A program made the translations under genes and the position numbers. Under the pieces are notes generated by a model that worked only from the letters and a program-made list of their open reading frames with translations, did not search any database and was not told the origin of the DNA. Positions 1 to 6,445 of a DNA stretch of 64,000 bases are shown here, one piece after another; positions within the stretch are counted from its first letter, which is position 1; every line of letters starts with the position of its first letter. The stretch lies in assembly GCF_008329525.1 (NCBI RefSeq), contig NZ_NPKQ01000005.1, positions 62,001 through 126,000 on the forward strand. Reading direction: 5' to 3'. Origin of the DNA: Tardiphaga sp. P9-11. GTDB taxonomy: Bacteria; Pseudomonadota; Alphaproteobacteria; Rhizobiales; Xanthobacteraceae.

Positions 1-128
1 AGGACGGCATAGTCATCCATACCGCGCTCGATGGCTTCGGCGTCGTCGGGGCTGATTGGTCTGGTCAGATCGATGCCGGTCACTTCGCCGACGAACAGGG
101 GATGCAGTTTGCGGATCGTCACGGGCAT
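1..128 (-). CDS. TauD/TfdA-family 2-oxoglutarate dioxygenase, N-terminal fragment
   Basis: Only the first 42 codons lie in the window; the gene continues past the left edge. Read on the minus strand from an ATG at 128, the peptide begins MPVTIRKLHPLFVGEVTGID and continues into an Asp-Asp-Ala-Glu helix. This closely resembles the N-terminus of TfdA-like Fe(II)/2-oxoglutarate-dependent dioxygenases (2,4-D or taurine dioxygenase family). A strong GGAGGAAA ribosome-binding site sits about six bases upstream. The catalytic HxD...H motif is outside the window, so activity and substrate cannot be judged. The next gene upstream, an SDR dehydrogenase, has the same orientation about 130 bp away and may belong to the same catabolic unit. 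Confidence 0.75.
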   Translation of the reverse strand, partial: MPVTIRKLHPLFVGEVTGIDLTRPISPDDAEAIERGMDDYAV

Positions 129-257
129 TGCAAATTTCCTCCGTGTGGAATGGTTGACCCATTCGATTGCGGCTTCCGGTCATCAATTCCAGTGACTTCG
201 GCCGCTTGAGAAAAATGCTACGCCCGCAAAGTGTGAAGTCAACCGGCGCAAACGCCG

Positions 258-1052
258 TCATGCATTGCGGGCCATCAGGCCTCCGTCGACGGGAATGATT
301 GCGCCGGTGATGTAGGACGCCGCCGGCAAGCAAAGGCTCAGCGTCATGTGTGCGACCTCTTCCGGATCTCCGTAGCGGCGCAGCACGGTGCGGCGTTTGG
401 CGAAGATCACCTTGTGCTCGTCGCTGATACGCTCGGTGATTCCCGTCGTGATCGGGCCGGGACAGATGCAGTTGACTGTAATGCCATCGCGGCCGAGTTC
501 CACTGCGAGCGAACGCGTGAGGCCGGTGACGCCGGCTTTCGCTGCGGAATAGGGACTGTGCAGTGCAGTGGCGCCAAGCGCTTCGGTGGAGGCGATATTC
601 ACGATCCGCGGCGAGGGCGATTTGCGCAAGTGCGGCAGCGCCGCGCGGATGATGCGCTGGTGCGAGGTCAGCATCACGGCGATGGCACGATCCCATGCGG
701 CGTCATAACCATCCTGGTCGATCGCGGTGCTCACCGAGATGCCGGCATTGTTGACGATGATATCGAGGCCGCCGAAATGCGCGGCGACGTCGCTGACCAC
801 TGTGCGGATGCGATCGGGATCGGCAACGTCGAGCGTCCATGCATGCGCACTGCCGCCGCCCGATGTGATCGCATCCGACACTGCGGCAATCCCGTCCGCC
901 GAAATATCCGTGACGGCAACATTAGCGCCTTCGTCGCCGAATACGCGTGCCGTCGCGCGGCCCATGCCGCTTGCAGCGCCGGTGACGAGGACTGTAAGGC
1001 CGCGCACCGAGCGGCTGAGTTGTTTGAAATCCGGCTGTTTGAAATCCGACAA
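258..1052 (-). CDS. SDR family NAD(P)-dependent oxidoreductase
   Basis: A classical short-chain dehydrogenase/reductase of about 264 residues. The Rossmann motif TGAASGMG lies near residue 25, NNAG in the middle, a catalytic Ser in VNIAST, and the YxxxK pair in PYSAAK. The C-terminus ends with the usual ITGAIIPVDGG. I chose a TTG start at 1052 because GGAGG sits five bases upstream. An ATG 75 bases further upstream (1127) is open but has no ribosome-binding site and would add an atypical tail. The gene is divergent from a second SDR gene at 1159, so the short gap between them should hold both promoters. The substrate is unknown; a hydroxy-acid or sugar-alcohol substrate would suit the dioxygenase neighbour, but that is inference. 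Confidence 0.88.
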   Translation of the reverse strand: MSDFKQPDFKQLSRSVRGLTVLVTGAASGMGRATARVFGDEGANVAVTDISADGIAAVSDAITSGGGSAHAWTLDVADPDRIRTVVSDVAAHFGGLDIIVNNAGISVSTAIDQDGYDAAWDRAIAVMLTSHQRIIRAALPHLRKSPSPRIVNIASTEALGATALHSPYSAAKAGVTGLTRSLAVELGRDGITVNCICPGPITTGITERISDEHKVIFAKRRTVLRRYGDPEEVAHMTLSLCLPAASYITGAIIPVDGGLMARNA

Positions 1053-1158
1053 GGCATCCTCCGAATGTGCGCCTTCATGATGAGGCTTGATTGAAGGCTT
1101 GCACCGATCGACGGCGCGGTCAAACATGCGCTGATAAAATCAAGAAGGACAATCAGGG

Positions 1159-1893
1159 ATGAACGAACTCGATTTCAGCGGCCAGCAGGTGCTCATCGTC
1201 GGCGGATCCAGCGGCATCGGCAACGGCATGGCGCAGGCGTTTCGTGCGCGCGGCGCAAGCGTGCATGTGTGCGGTACGCGCGCGAAGGCCAGCGACTACA
1301 CGGTCGATGAGGGTTCCGATCTCGACGGGCTCGGCTACAGCCAGCTCGATGTGAGCAGTGCAGCGGCCATCGAGGTATTCGATCCGAAGCTCGCGCGGGT
1401 CGATGTGCTGATCCTCGCGCAGGGTGCGGTGATCTATCGTCGCGGCGAGTTCGAGATGGATGGCTTTCGCAAGGTGATGGAAGTCAACCTGATGAGCCTG
1501 ATGGGCTGCGCGACGAAGTTTCATGCACAGTTGAAGGCGAGCAAGGGGCGATTGATCATCGTCAGCTCGACCGCGGCCTATCACGCCACCAAGGGCAATC
1601 CCTCCTACAACGCATCGAAGACCGGCGCGGTTGGTCTCACGCGCACATTGGCGCAGGCGTGGTCGGAAGACGGCATTCGCGTCAACGGCATCGCGCCGGG
1701 GCTCGTTGACACCAAGATGACAAAGGTCACGACAGCGAATCCGAAGCGGTTGGAAGGTGCGATTGCCAGGATCCCGCTGCAGCGTCTTGGCACGCCTGCC
1801 GATATGGCCGGCGCCGCATTGTTCCTGGCGTCGCCGTTGTCATCCTATGTTTGCGGTCACACGCTCGTCGTCGATGGCGGTTTGATCCTTTAA
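1159..1893 (+). CDS. SDR family oxidoreductase
   Basis: A 244-residue short-chain dehydrogenase. The nucleotide-binding motif is GGSSGIG near residue 15 (Gly in place of the usual leading Thr). The catalytic Ser is in IIVSSTAAY, and SYNASK gives the Tyr-x3-Lys pair. The C-terminal VCGHTLVVDGG matches the family. It shares the fold, but not close sequence, with the divergent SDR gene at 258-1052, so this is probably not a recent duplication. A GAAGG/AGGG-rich stretch precedes the ATG. NAD(P)-dependent alcohol/ketone interconversion in the cytoplasm is the family role; the substrate cannot be read from the sequence. Confidence 0.88.
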   Translation: MNELDFSGQQVLIVGGSSGIGNGMAQAFRARGASVHVCGTRAKASDYTVDEGSDLDGLGYSQLDVSSAAAIEVFDPKLARVDVLILAQGAVIYRRGEFEMDGFRKVMEVNLMSLMGCATKFHAQLKASKGRLIIVSSTAAYHATKGNPSYNASKTGAVGLTRTLAQAWSEDGIRVNGIAPGLVDTKMTKVTTANPKRLEGAIARIPLQRLGTPADMAGAALFLASPLSSYVCGHTLVVDGGLIL

Positions 1894-1975
1894 ATTCGCG
1901 GCGCCTACATCGCGACGGAACCAGTACTGGCTTCAGGCATTACACCGGCGAGAATTTCCTCACGGAGTAATGGAC

Positions 1976-2338
1976 ATGGACAAGGACCGTATTGCGGGCG
2001 CAGCCAAGGATGCCGCCGGCAAGATCGAAGGCGTCATCGGCAGTGCGACGGGCGATGCGAGGACCGAAGCATCGGGCCGCGCGCGCGAAGCCTCCGGCAC
2101 CGTGCAGAACCTGTACGGTCAGGCCAAGGACGCCGTGCGCGACGCATCGGACGCGGCCACCAGCTATGCCAAGGATGCGCTCGACAGCGACGTCTATCGC
2201 GACGGGACGCAGGCGATCACCGACAAGGTCCGCGACAATCCGCTGGGCTCGCTGCTGATCGCAGGCGGTATCGGTTTTGCGCTGGCGATGCTGATGACGC
2301 GTCCGCCGCGCCGTCGTCCGAACCGTTTCGGCTACTGA
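1976..2338 (+). CDS. CsbD/DUF883-like stress protein with C-terminal membrane anchor
   Basis: A 120-residue protein with an Ala/Lys/Asp-rich amphipathic N-terminal half (DKDRIAGAAKDAAGKIEG) typical of CsbD-type stress proteins. A single hydrophobic segment (LGSLLIAGGIGFALAMLM) lies near residues 90-107, followed by a basic tail with RPPRRRP. The helical head plus one membrane anchor resembles the ElaB/YqjD (DUF883) ribosome-associated inner-membrane proteins, so it is a CsbD/DUF883 hybrid type. GGAG lies eight bases before the ATG at 1976 and only two before the in-frame ATG at 1970, so 1976 is preferred. A clear intrinsic terminator follows. General stress induction is expected for the family, not shown here. 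Confidence 0.8.
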   Translation: MDKDRIAGAAKDAAGKIEGVIGSATGDARTEASGRAREASGTVQNLYGQAKDAVRDASDAATSYAKDALDSDVYRDGTQAITDKVRDNPLGSLLIAGGIGFALAMLMTRPPRRRPNRFGY

Positions 2339-2421
2339 TCGCGCATCGCGGCTGACACAACGAACGCCGCAGAAGCGTCAGCAGTCGCAACCGAGAAAGC
2401 GTCCAACTACGATCCAAAAGC

Positions 2422-2459
2422 AAAATCCCTCATCCTGAAAAGGCTGAGGGATTTTTTTT
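2422..2459 (+). terminator. Rho-independent terminator, probably bidirectional
   Basis: An 11-bp stem, AAAATCCCTCA paired with TGAGGGATTTT, around a 12-base loop, followed by a run of eight T. The complementary strand also ends in a T-rich stretch, so the hairpin can serve both the CsbD-like gene on the left and the convergent DUF459 gene on the right. Confidence 0.85.
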
Positions 2460-2479
2460 GTTGTCGAATTTTCGCGCGG

Positions 2480-4180
2480 TCAGCGCGTGAAGAAACCGGA
2501 GGGGGCGGAGGCGGCGGGGCCGACATTGGCCGGTGGGCGCGGGCCGGGTGGCTGGGCCGGGCGGGGGCGCTGGGGCGCCTGCTGGACGGGCGCGCGCCGC
2601 GGCTCGTCGAACCCGAAGAAGCTACCGAAGGATGACGGCGTTTCGGTGGCGATGACGGGCTTCGGCTTTTTCTTCGGCGCGGCGGGTGGTGTCATCACGG
2701 GGACGATTCCATCCGGCCCTGTGGCCGCAGCAGTGCCTGAAGTGCCCGAGGTCGCTGGTGTGACGGCAGCGACAGGAACGTCGCCCTTGGCCTGTTCGCG
2801 GCCGATCTCGCGGCGCGGCCAGGCAAAATCATCGGCGCGGCCGGCGGGCGCTGAGAGCGGCTCGCCTTTCACCAGCACCCGCGCCACCAGCGCATCGACA
2901 TTCACCGGCTTCACGCCGGGGCCGCCGAGCAGTTGATCGGTGCCGACCGAGGAGGCGACCAATGGTACGATGGGTCCAGCCAGCGGACGCGGCGGCGGCG
3001 CGCCGGGCACGGCATTGAGGTCGGGCGTCGCTGGCTCGCTCGGCAGCGCGATCGGTGCGGAGCGGCCGGACAGCAGGCGGGTGATCTCGCGCTCGACGTA
3101 ATGCGCCATCTTGCGGGCGCCGGCCTTGGTGAAATAGACGCCGTCGGCGGAGCGCAGCCGGCGGATCTGGCCTTCGAAATCCGGGCCTTGCTGCAGGAAG
3201 CGGCCGGCTTCGTCGACGAAGCCGTCCCAGATATCGACATAGGTGATGCCGGCCTTGGTCGCGGCGTCGCGATAGAGATTGTCGAGATAGAGCATGTCGG
3301 CGGTCGCCTTGGTGCCGCGCACTGCCGGCAGGCCGACCCACAGCACGGGCACGCCCTTCGCCTTCACGACGTTGATCATCTCCTCGATCTTCTTCGAGTA
3401 CAGTTCGCCCCAGCGCTCGTCGCGGAAATCGACCATGCCGCCGGTGCGCGCGCCGCGCTCGACGACGATCGAGCCGGGATCGGGAATGTCTGCATCGTCC
3501 GCCTCGGGCTCCGCCGGCTTGTCACCGGGCTTCACCTCGGCCGCGCTGTCCTTCTTCTCGTCCTTTTTGGCGCCCTTCTTTTCGGCCGCCTTGTCGGGTT
3601 CGCGGATCGCGACACGGTCATTGAGGCCGAGCATGACGACGATCGCATCGGGCTTCTCGGTGGCGAGAATGCCCTTGGCCGCTGCCGCCCAGTCCGCGGG
3701 ATCGCCCTTCGGTTGATAGCGCAGCAGGCCGGAGACGGTCTTGTGTTTGCGGATCACGCCCATGTCGGGCTGTTCGGAATAGGCGTCCTCAAGGCCGTAA
3801 GCGAGCCAGTCGGCCATGCTGTCGCCGAGCACCAGCACATTGCGCTCGGCCGCGGCATCGCGTTTTTCCGGCGAGGGCGCGCGCGAATAGTCCTCACGCG
3901 GCGCGGCCCGCTTCGGCGCCTGCTGCTGCTGGAACGGCGCAAAAAACGGGGTGTCATTGCCGCCGCCGAACCAGCCGAAGCCGCCACCGCCGCCTTGCGG
4001 CACATTGCGTTGCGGACGCGGCGGAGGTTGCTGCGGACCGCCGAAACCAAAAAATTGCGCGGAGGCGGGAGCCACGATGCCGATCAGCAGGCCCAATGCC
4101 ACGGCGAGCACCATCAGCGTGCCCTTTTCGGCACGCCAGTGGTCGATCCGCCATCTCGGCAAGTTGGGCTTCTGTGACAT
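2480..4180 (-). CDS. DUF459 SGNH/GDSL-fold protein, secreted or membrane-anchored
   Basis: About 566 residues. After a basic N-terminus comes a hydrophobic segment ending ASAQF (signal peptide or anchor), then a Pro/Gln/Gly-rich linker, an SGNH-type domain and a long Pro/Ala-rich C-terminus. SGNH blocks are visible: LVLGDSMADWL (nucleophile Ser), a Gly-containing block II, and VVMLGLNDR (block III). In block V, DGVYFTKAG keeps the Asp, but the usual His of the DxxH pair is Tyr. A Lys/Glu-rich insertion (about 35 residues) follows block III. I chose the ATG at 4180 (GAGG close upstream); an open extension to 4252 lacks a ribosome-binding site. Family role: periplasmic esterase/acetylesterase acting on envelope polysaccharide or peptidoglycan. 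With the His replaced, activity is uncertain. Confidence 0.8.
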   Translation of the reverse strand: MSQKPNLPRWRIDHWRAEKGTLMVLAVALGLLIGIVAPASAQFFGFGGPQQPPPRPQRNVPQGGGGGFGWFGGGNDTPFFAPFQQQQAPKRAAPREDYSRAPSPEKRDAAAERNVLVLGDSMADWLAYGLEDAYSEQPDMGVIRKHKTVSGLLRYQPKGDPADWAAAAKGILATEKPDAIVVMLGLNDRVAIREPDKAAEKKGAKKDEKKDSAAEVKPGDKPAEPEADDADIPDPGSIVVERGARTGGMVDFRDERWGELYSKKIEEMINVVKAKGVPVLWVGLPAVRGTKATADMLYLDNLYRDAATKAGITYVDIWDGFVDEAGRFLQQGPDFEGQIRRLRSADGVYFTKAGARKMAHYVEREITRLLSGRSAPIALPSEPATPDLNAVPGAPPPRPLAGPIVPLVASSVGTDQLLGGPGVKPVNVDALVARVLVKGEPLSAPAGRADDFAWPRREIGREQAKGDVPVAAVTPATSGTSGTAAATGPDGIVPVMTPPAAPKKKPKPVIATETPSSFGSFFGFDEPRRAPVQQAPQRPRPAQPPGPRPPANVGPAASAPSGFFTR

Positions 4181-4413
4181 GCGCCTCGACCGCAATCGCT
4201 GGGTTCGCAGACCCGGGTTCCCGCTCGACATACTACCGGATTCGGGCCGCAAGCGGGCAGCCGCAATCCCGCCATCAAGCGCCGCCCGCCGTTAACGTCA
4301 AGCAAATCCCGGAACTTTTAGCGGCAGGGTGAACGGCGTCAGGCCGCAGCCAAGGCCTGTGCCGAACAAAGCGGCAATCCCGGAGTTGTCGTGATAAATC
4401 AGGGAGGTTTGCC

Positions 4414-4668
4414 ACGAAGTCACCGCTACTCGCCGTTGCGCTCGTTTTCGCGCTGCCCTCATGGGCTTCCGCAGATACCCCCGGCAAGGACTGGATGACC
4501 GCACAGCAGGTCACCGAAAAGCTGCACAGCCTCGGCTATACCGAGGTCAGGGAGCTCGAGGCCGACGATGGCCATTGGGAAGCCGATGTCGTGAAGGACG
4601 GCCGGACCTTCGAGGTCCATGTCGATCCGCATAGCGGTGCGCTCACCAAGAACGAACCCAAGCACTGA
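4414..4668 (+). CDS. Small secreted PepSY-domain protein, apparent ACG start
   Basis: An 84-codon frame running from an ACG codon to TGA. It reads as a clean signal peptide (Lys, then hydrophobic LLAVALVFALPSWASA, cleavage before DTPGKDW) followed by one PepSY-like unit: MTAQQVTEKLHSLGYTEV, a central DGHWEADVVKDGRTFEVHVD and a GALTKNEPKH tail. GGGAGG lies six bases before the ACG, an ideal spacing, and no in-frame ATG, GTG or TTG exists upstream. The first ordinary start (ATG at 4495) would remove the whole signal peptide. Either ACG is the real initiation codon or an ATG has mutated. PepSY units are usually periplasmic peptidase-inhibitor or metal-related sensor domains; the function here is unknown. 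Confidence 0.7.
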   Translation, partial: TKSPLLAVALVFALPSWASADTPGKDWMTAQQVTEKLHSLGYTEVRELEADDGHWEADVVKDGRTFEVHVDPHSGALTKNEPKH

Positions 4669-4683
4669 CGCCGGCAGACTCGT

Positions 4684-5064
4684 CTATTTCCAGAGCCCCA
4701 AGGACTGCCATTTGGCCTGCGGAATCGCCGCGCCCGTCTTGTAGGTGAAATCCAGCACCGTCTTGTGGTCCGGCGTCGCCTTGCAGGTGAAGGCGACCTG
4801 CATCCATTTGCCGCCTGCGCGATAGGCGCCGCCCTTGGCGATCATCGTATTGCCGAGATGCTGCGGCGGCATCAGCGCGTCGGATTTGGCGCGCTCGACG
4901 CGCGGGCCACCTTTGCTGATCCGGCGCATCGCCTCGAAGTCGCAGACCTGCTCCAGTCGGGTCTTGGGATCGAGCTTGCCGAGGGCCGCCATGAAGCGGG
5001 CATCGCTGGCATGGGCCTGCGGGACAAGCGCCACGAGGCCGAGCGGAAGAAGCAGGAATTTCAT
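4684..5064 (-). CDS. DUF930 domain-containing secreted protein
   Basis: A 126-residue protein with a short signal peptide (KFLLLPLGLVALVPQAHA, cleavage near residue 19). The DUF930 hallmark follows: LDPKTRLEQVCDFEAMRRI, then a basic AKSDAL segment, and a second Cys in FTCKATPDH, so one periplasmic disulfide is plausible. It converges with the PepSY gene, with only 15 bp between the stops. There is no strong ribosome-binding site before the ATG at 5064. About 560 bp upstream on the same strand lies a strong sigma-70 promoter and a hairpin-rich region (5259-5627) that could be its leader. Function unknown; DUF930 proteins are typical of Rhizobiales. Confidence 0.8.
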   Translation of the reverse strand: MKFLLLPLGLVALVPQAHASDARFMAALGKLDPKTRLEQVCDFEAMRRISKGGPRVERAKSDALMPPQHLGNTMIAKGGAYRAGGKWMQVAFTCKATPDHKTVLDFTYKTGAAIPQAKWQSLGLWK

Positions 5065-5258
5065 GCGGGAAGGGACAACACGTTTGGAAGGTAAGAGATC
5101 GGCGGGATGATACCGCTTAGCGTGTCCGGAGGTTGCTGGCTACCCACTCTGGGATGCGCTGCGCGGCCGGTCGCGCTGTGCGAGTCCCGGTCATGAATGG
5201 GTGCGACGCGCGCACGCGCCGTCTGTCCCGCGCCGCCGCGCAGGTTGGCCTTCCGGTG
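5065..5258. other. Gap between DUF930 start and the structured RNA
   Basis: No gene, terminator or clear promoter seen. The minus strand reads continuously from the structured region to the DUF930 start codon without a U-rich terminator, which leaves open a leader role for the RNA. Open frames through here are GC-rich shadows with Arg/Ala-rich translations. Confidence 0.4.
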
Positions 5259-5627
5259 ATCCCCCGCCTGAAGTGAGGGGGATAGAGCGCCGAAAGGCGC
5301 AACATTGTAGTTCGTAGCGCGTCCCGTTGGCTGCCTGCGACAGCGACCTTCGGTGCGCGCACGCCTTTCGGCGCTCCATCGCGGCGATTTCTGTCCAGAG
5401 GACCGTTCTTCCGGGCAAAGGCACGAACCCGCAGGTTCGTCATCCCGACGGTTTCCCGCCGTTCGCCAGTGCCACGTCCAGCCGCACGCTAGCGGCAGAG
5501 CCCCGTAGTGGGCCCGGACGGTGACCCCTGACCTCCCGAGTCCGTGCTTGCGAGGCACGTCCGCGGGCGCCGCACCCTGTCCCACCTCCAAAGACGCCCT
5601 CGAGAAGCGCCCCTCGTTGGACAGGGT
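5259..5627 (-). ncRNA. Candidate structured RNA behind a strong sigma-70 promoter
   Basis: No convincing protein is encoded here, but the minus strand folds densely. Paired elements (plus-strand coordinates) are: 5619-5627 with 5574-5582 (9 bp, starting at the predicted first transcribed base); 5543-5547 with 5555-5559; a three-way junction, CGTCC/GGACG at 5475-5479 and 5516-5520, enclosing hairpins 5481-5496 and 5500-5513; 5446-5461 with a GAAA loop on the transcript; 5423-5440 (7 bp); 5285-5299 with 5362-5376 (15 bp perfect); and 5259-5265 with 5277-5283. RNase P and tmRNA signature sequences are absent. It could be a free RNA or a long leader of the DUF930 gene. No U-tract terminator was found, so the 3' end is approximate. 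Confidence 0.5.
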
Positions 5628-5633
5628 TAGGAG

Positions 5634-5662
5634 AATATAAGCCTAGTTCGATGGGGTGTCAA
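5634..5662 (-). promoter_or_regulatory. Near-consensus sigma-70 promoter
   Basis: On the minus strand TTGACA (5662-5657), a 17-base spacer, then TATATT (5639-5634). This is one substitution from the ideal -35/-10 pair. The expected start site is about base 5627, exactly where the first long helix of the candidate RNA begins. No start codon with a ribosome-binding site lies close downstream. Confidence 0.7.
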
Positions 5663-5712
5663 TCAGGGTGTTGAGATTGGATTGCTTTGCTCAGCGCGCT
5701 TGGGCCCCCCGG

Positions 5713-5745
5713 ACCCCACTCCGCTGTGCTTGAGGGAGGGAGAAG
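5713..5745 (-). repeat. Degenerate copy of a palindromic intergenic repeat
   Basis: CCCCACT followed by GCTGTGCTTGAGGGAGGGAGAAG resembles the reverse complement of the repeat at 5866-5918, with part of the centre missing. It lies between the sigma-70 promoter at 5634 and the DUF559 cassette. Confidence 0.45.
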
Positions 5746-5865
5746 AAGGTGCGCCAAATTAAGCGACCTTTCATTCGATGGGATCGGTGCAACGTCGATA
5801 AAAGTCATGTGAGACAACTACACTTTCTGATCCTTGCGGACTTCGCTAGAACATGTCGCCGGGTG

Positions 5866-5918
5866 CTTTCTTATCCCTCCCTCAAGCGCAGCGAAGCTGC
5901 GCGCAGTGGGGAGGGTGG
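5866..5918 (+). repeat. Palindromic repeat, left copy flanking DUF559
   Basis: Begins CTTTCTTATCCCTCCC (5866-5881), has the self-complementary core GCAGCGAAGCTGCGCGC (5888-5904) and ends GTGGGGAGGGTGG (5906-5918). The outer 16 bases are a perfect inverted match to 6357-6372, and the inner 13 bases to 6340-6352. The core recurs with one mismatch at 47393-47409. Confidence 0.75.
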
Positions 5919-5980
5919 CGCGGTGCGAGCGTTCAGCGAGCAACGTGACGGGTGGGGTGTTGCAACAAAGCGAGAACTGC

Positions 5981-6367
5981 GTGGCCAATTCGTTCGCGCG
6001 TGCACTCCGGAAAAACCTGACGCCGCAGGAGGTCAGGCTGTGGGTGAAGCTGCGCGAGCTGAAGCCGCTTGGCTTTCACTTTCGACGGCAGGCTCCGATC
6101 AAGCACATCATCGTGGACTTCGTGTCGTTTCGTGAGTGTCTGGTTATCGAAGTCGATGGCGGGCAGCATAATTTCGATGAGGCGGTGCGTCGGGATGAAG
6201 CGCGGGATGCGTTCTTGGGCGGCGAGGGATTTCGCGTGATGCGGTTCTGGAATTTCGAGGTGGATCGGAATCTAGACGGCGTGATGGAGTCGATAGTCGG
6301 AGCTCTGGGCTACCCCCACCCGGCCGGCCTTACGGCCGTCCACCCTCCCCACAAGGGGGAGGGATAA
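5981..6367 (+). CDS. DUF559 endonuclease-fold protein
   Basis: About 128 residues from a GTG at 5981: VANSFARALRKNLTPQEVRL opens the DUF559 domain. RQAPIKHIIVDFVSFRECLVIEVDGGQH supplies the characteristic D...E-x-D active-site strand of the PD-(D/E)xK/Vsr-like fold, and GFRVMRFWNFEV ends the domain. Function is unproven; the family is related to very-short-patch-repair endonucleases. The open frame extends upstream to 5834, but that part runs through a palindromic repeat and is unlike the family. The last 18 or so residues (after IVGALGYPH) and the stop codon are encoded by the right-hand repeat. Inverted repeat copies on both sides suggest that it arrived or moves as a cassette. Confidence 0.75.
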   Translation: MANSFARALRKNLTPQEVRLWVKLRELKPLGFHFRRQAPIKHIIVDFVSFRECLVIEVDGGQHNFDEAVRRDEARDAFLGGEGFRVMRFWNFEVDRNLDGVMESIVGALGYPHPAGLTAVHPPHKGEG

Positions 6368-6372
6368 GAAAG
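6340..6372 (-). repeat. Palindromic repeat, right copy flanking DUF559
   Basis: CCACCCTCCCCAC (6340-6352) and GGGAGGGATAAGAAAG (6357-6372) are the exact reverse complements of the two arms of the left copy at 5866-5918. Here the two arms are separated by 4 bases instead of 24. The DUF559 stop codon lies inside this copy. Confidence 0.75.
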
Positions 6373-6398
6373 GAGCCCCGACACTTTCGTGTCGAGGC
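6371..6398 (-). terminator. Rho-independent terminator of gltBD
   Basis: On the minus strand GCCTCGACAC, a GAAA loop, then GTGTCGGGGC form a 10-bp stem with one U-G wobble, followed by TCCTTTCTT. It lies about 50 bp after the gltD stop and overlaps the edge of the repeat at 6340-6372. Confidence 0.8.
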
Positions 6399-6445
6399 CC
6401 TTGAAGATCGAAAACGCTAGAAACTTGGACTCAAACAGCCCGCTC

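Noticed and set aside
5061-5591. Long minus-strand open frames with Arg/Ala-rich translations between DUF930 and the sigma-70 promoter
   Set aside because: They occur in several frames over the same GC-rich, hairpin-rich DNA, have no ribosome-binding site or recognisable domain, and are better explained as shadows of a structured RNA.
5259-5627. RNase P RNA or tmRNA
   Set aside because: The conserved GAGGAAAGTCC and ACAGAAA...-type RNase P blocks and a T-arm/CCA end or tag-coding AAC-GAC-AAC stretch are not present.
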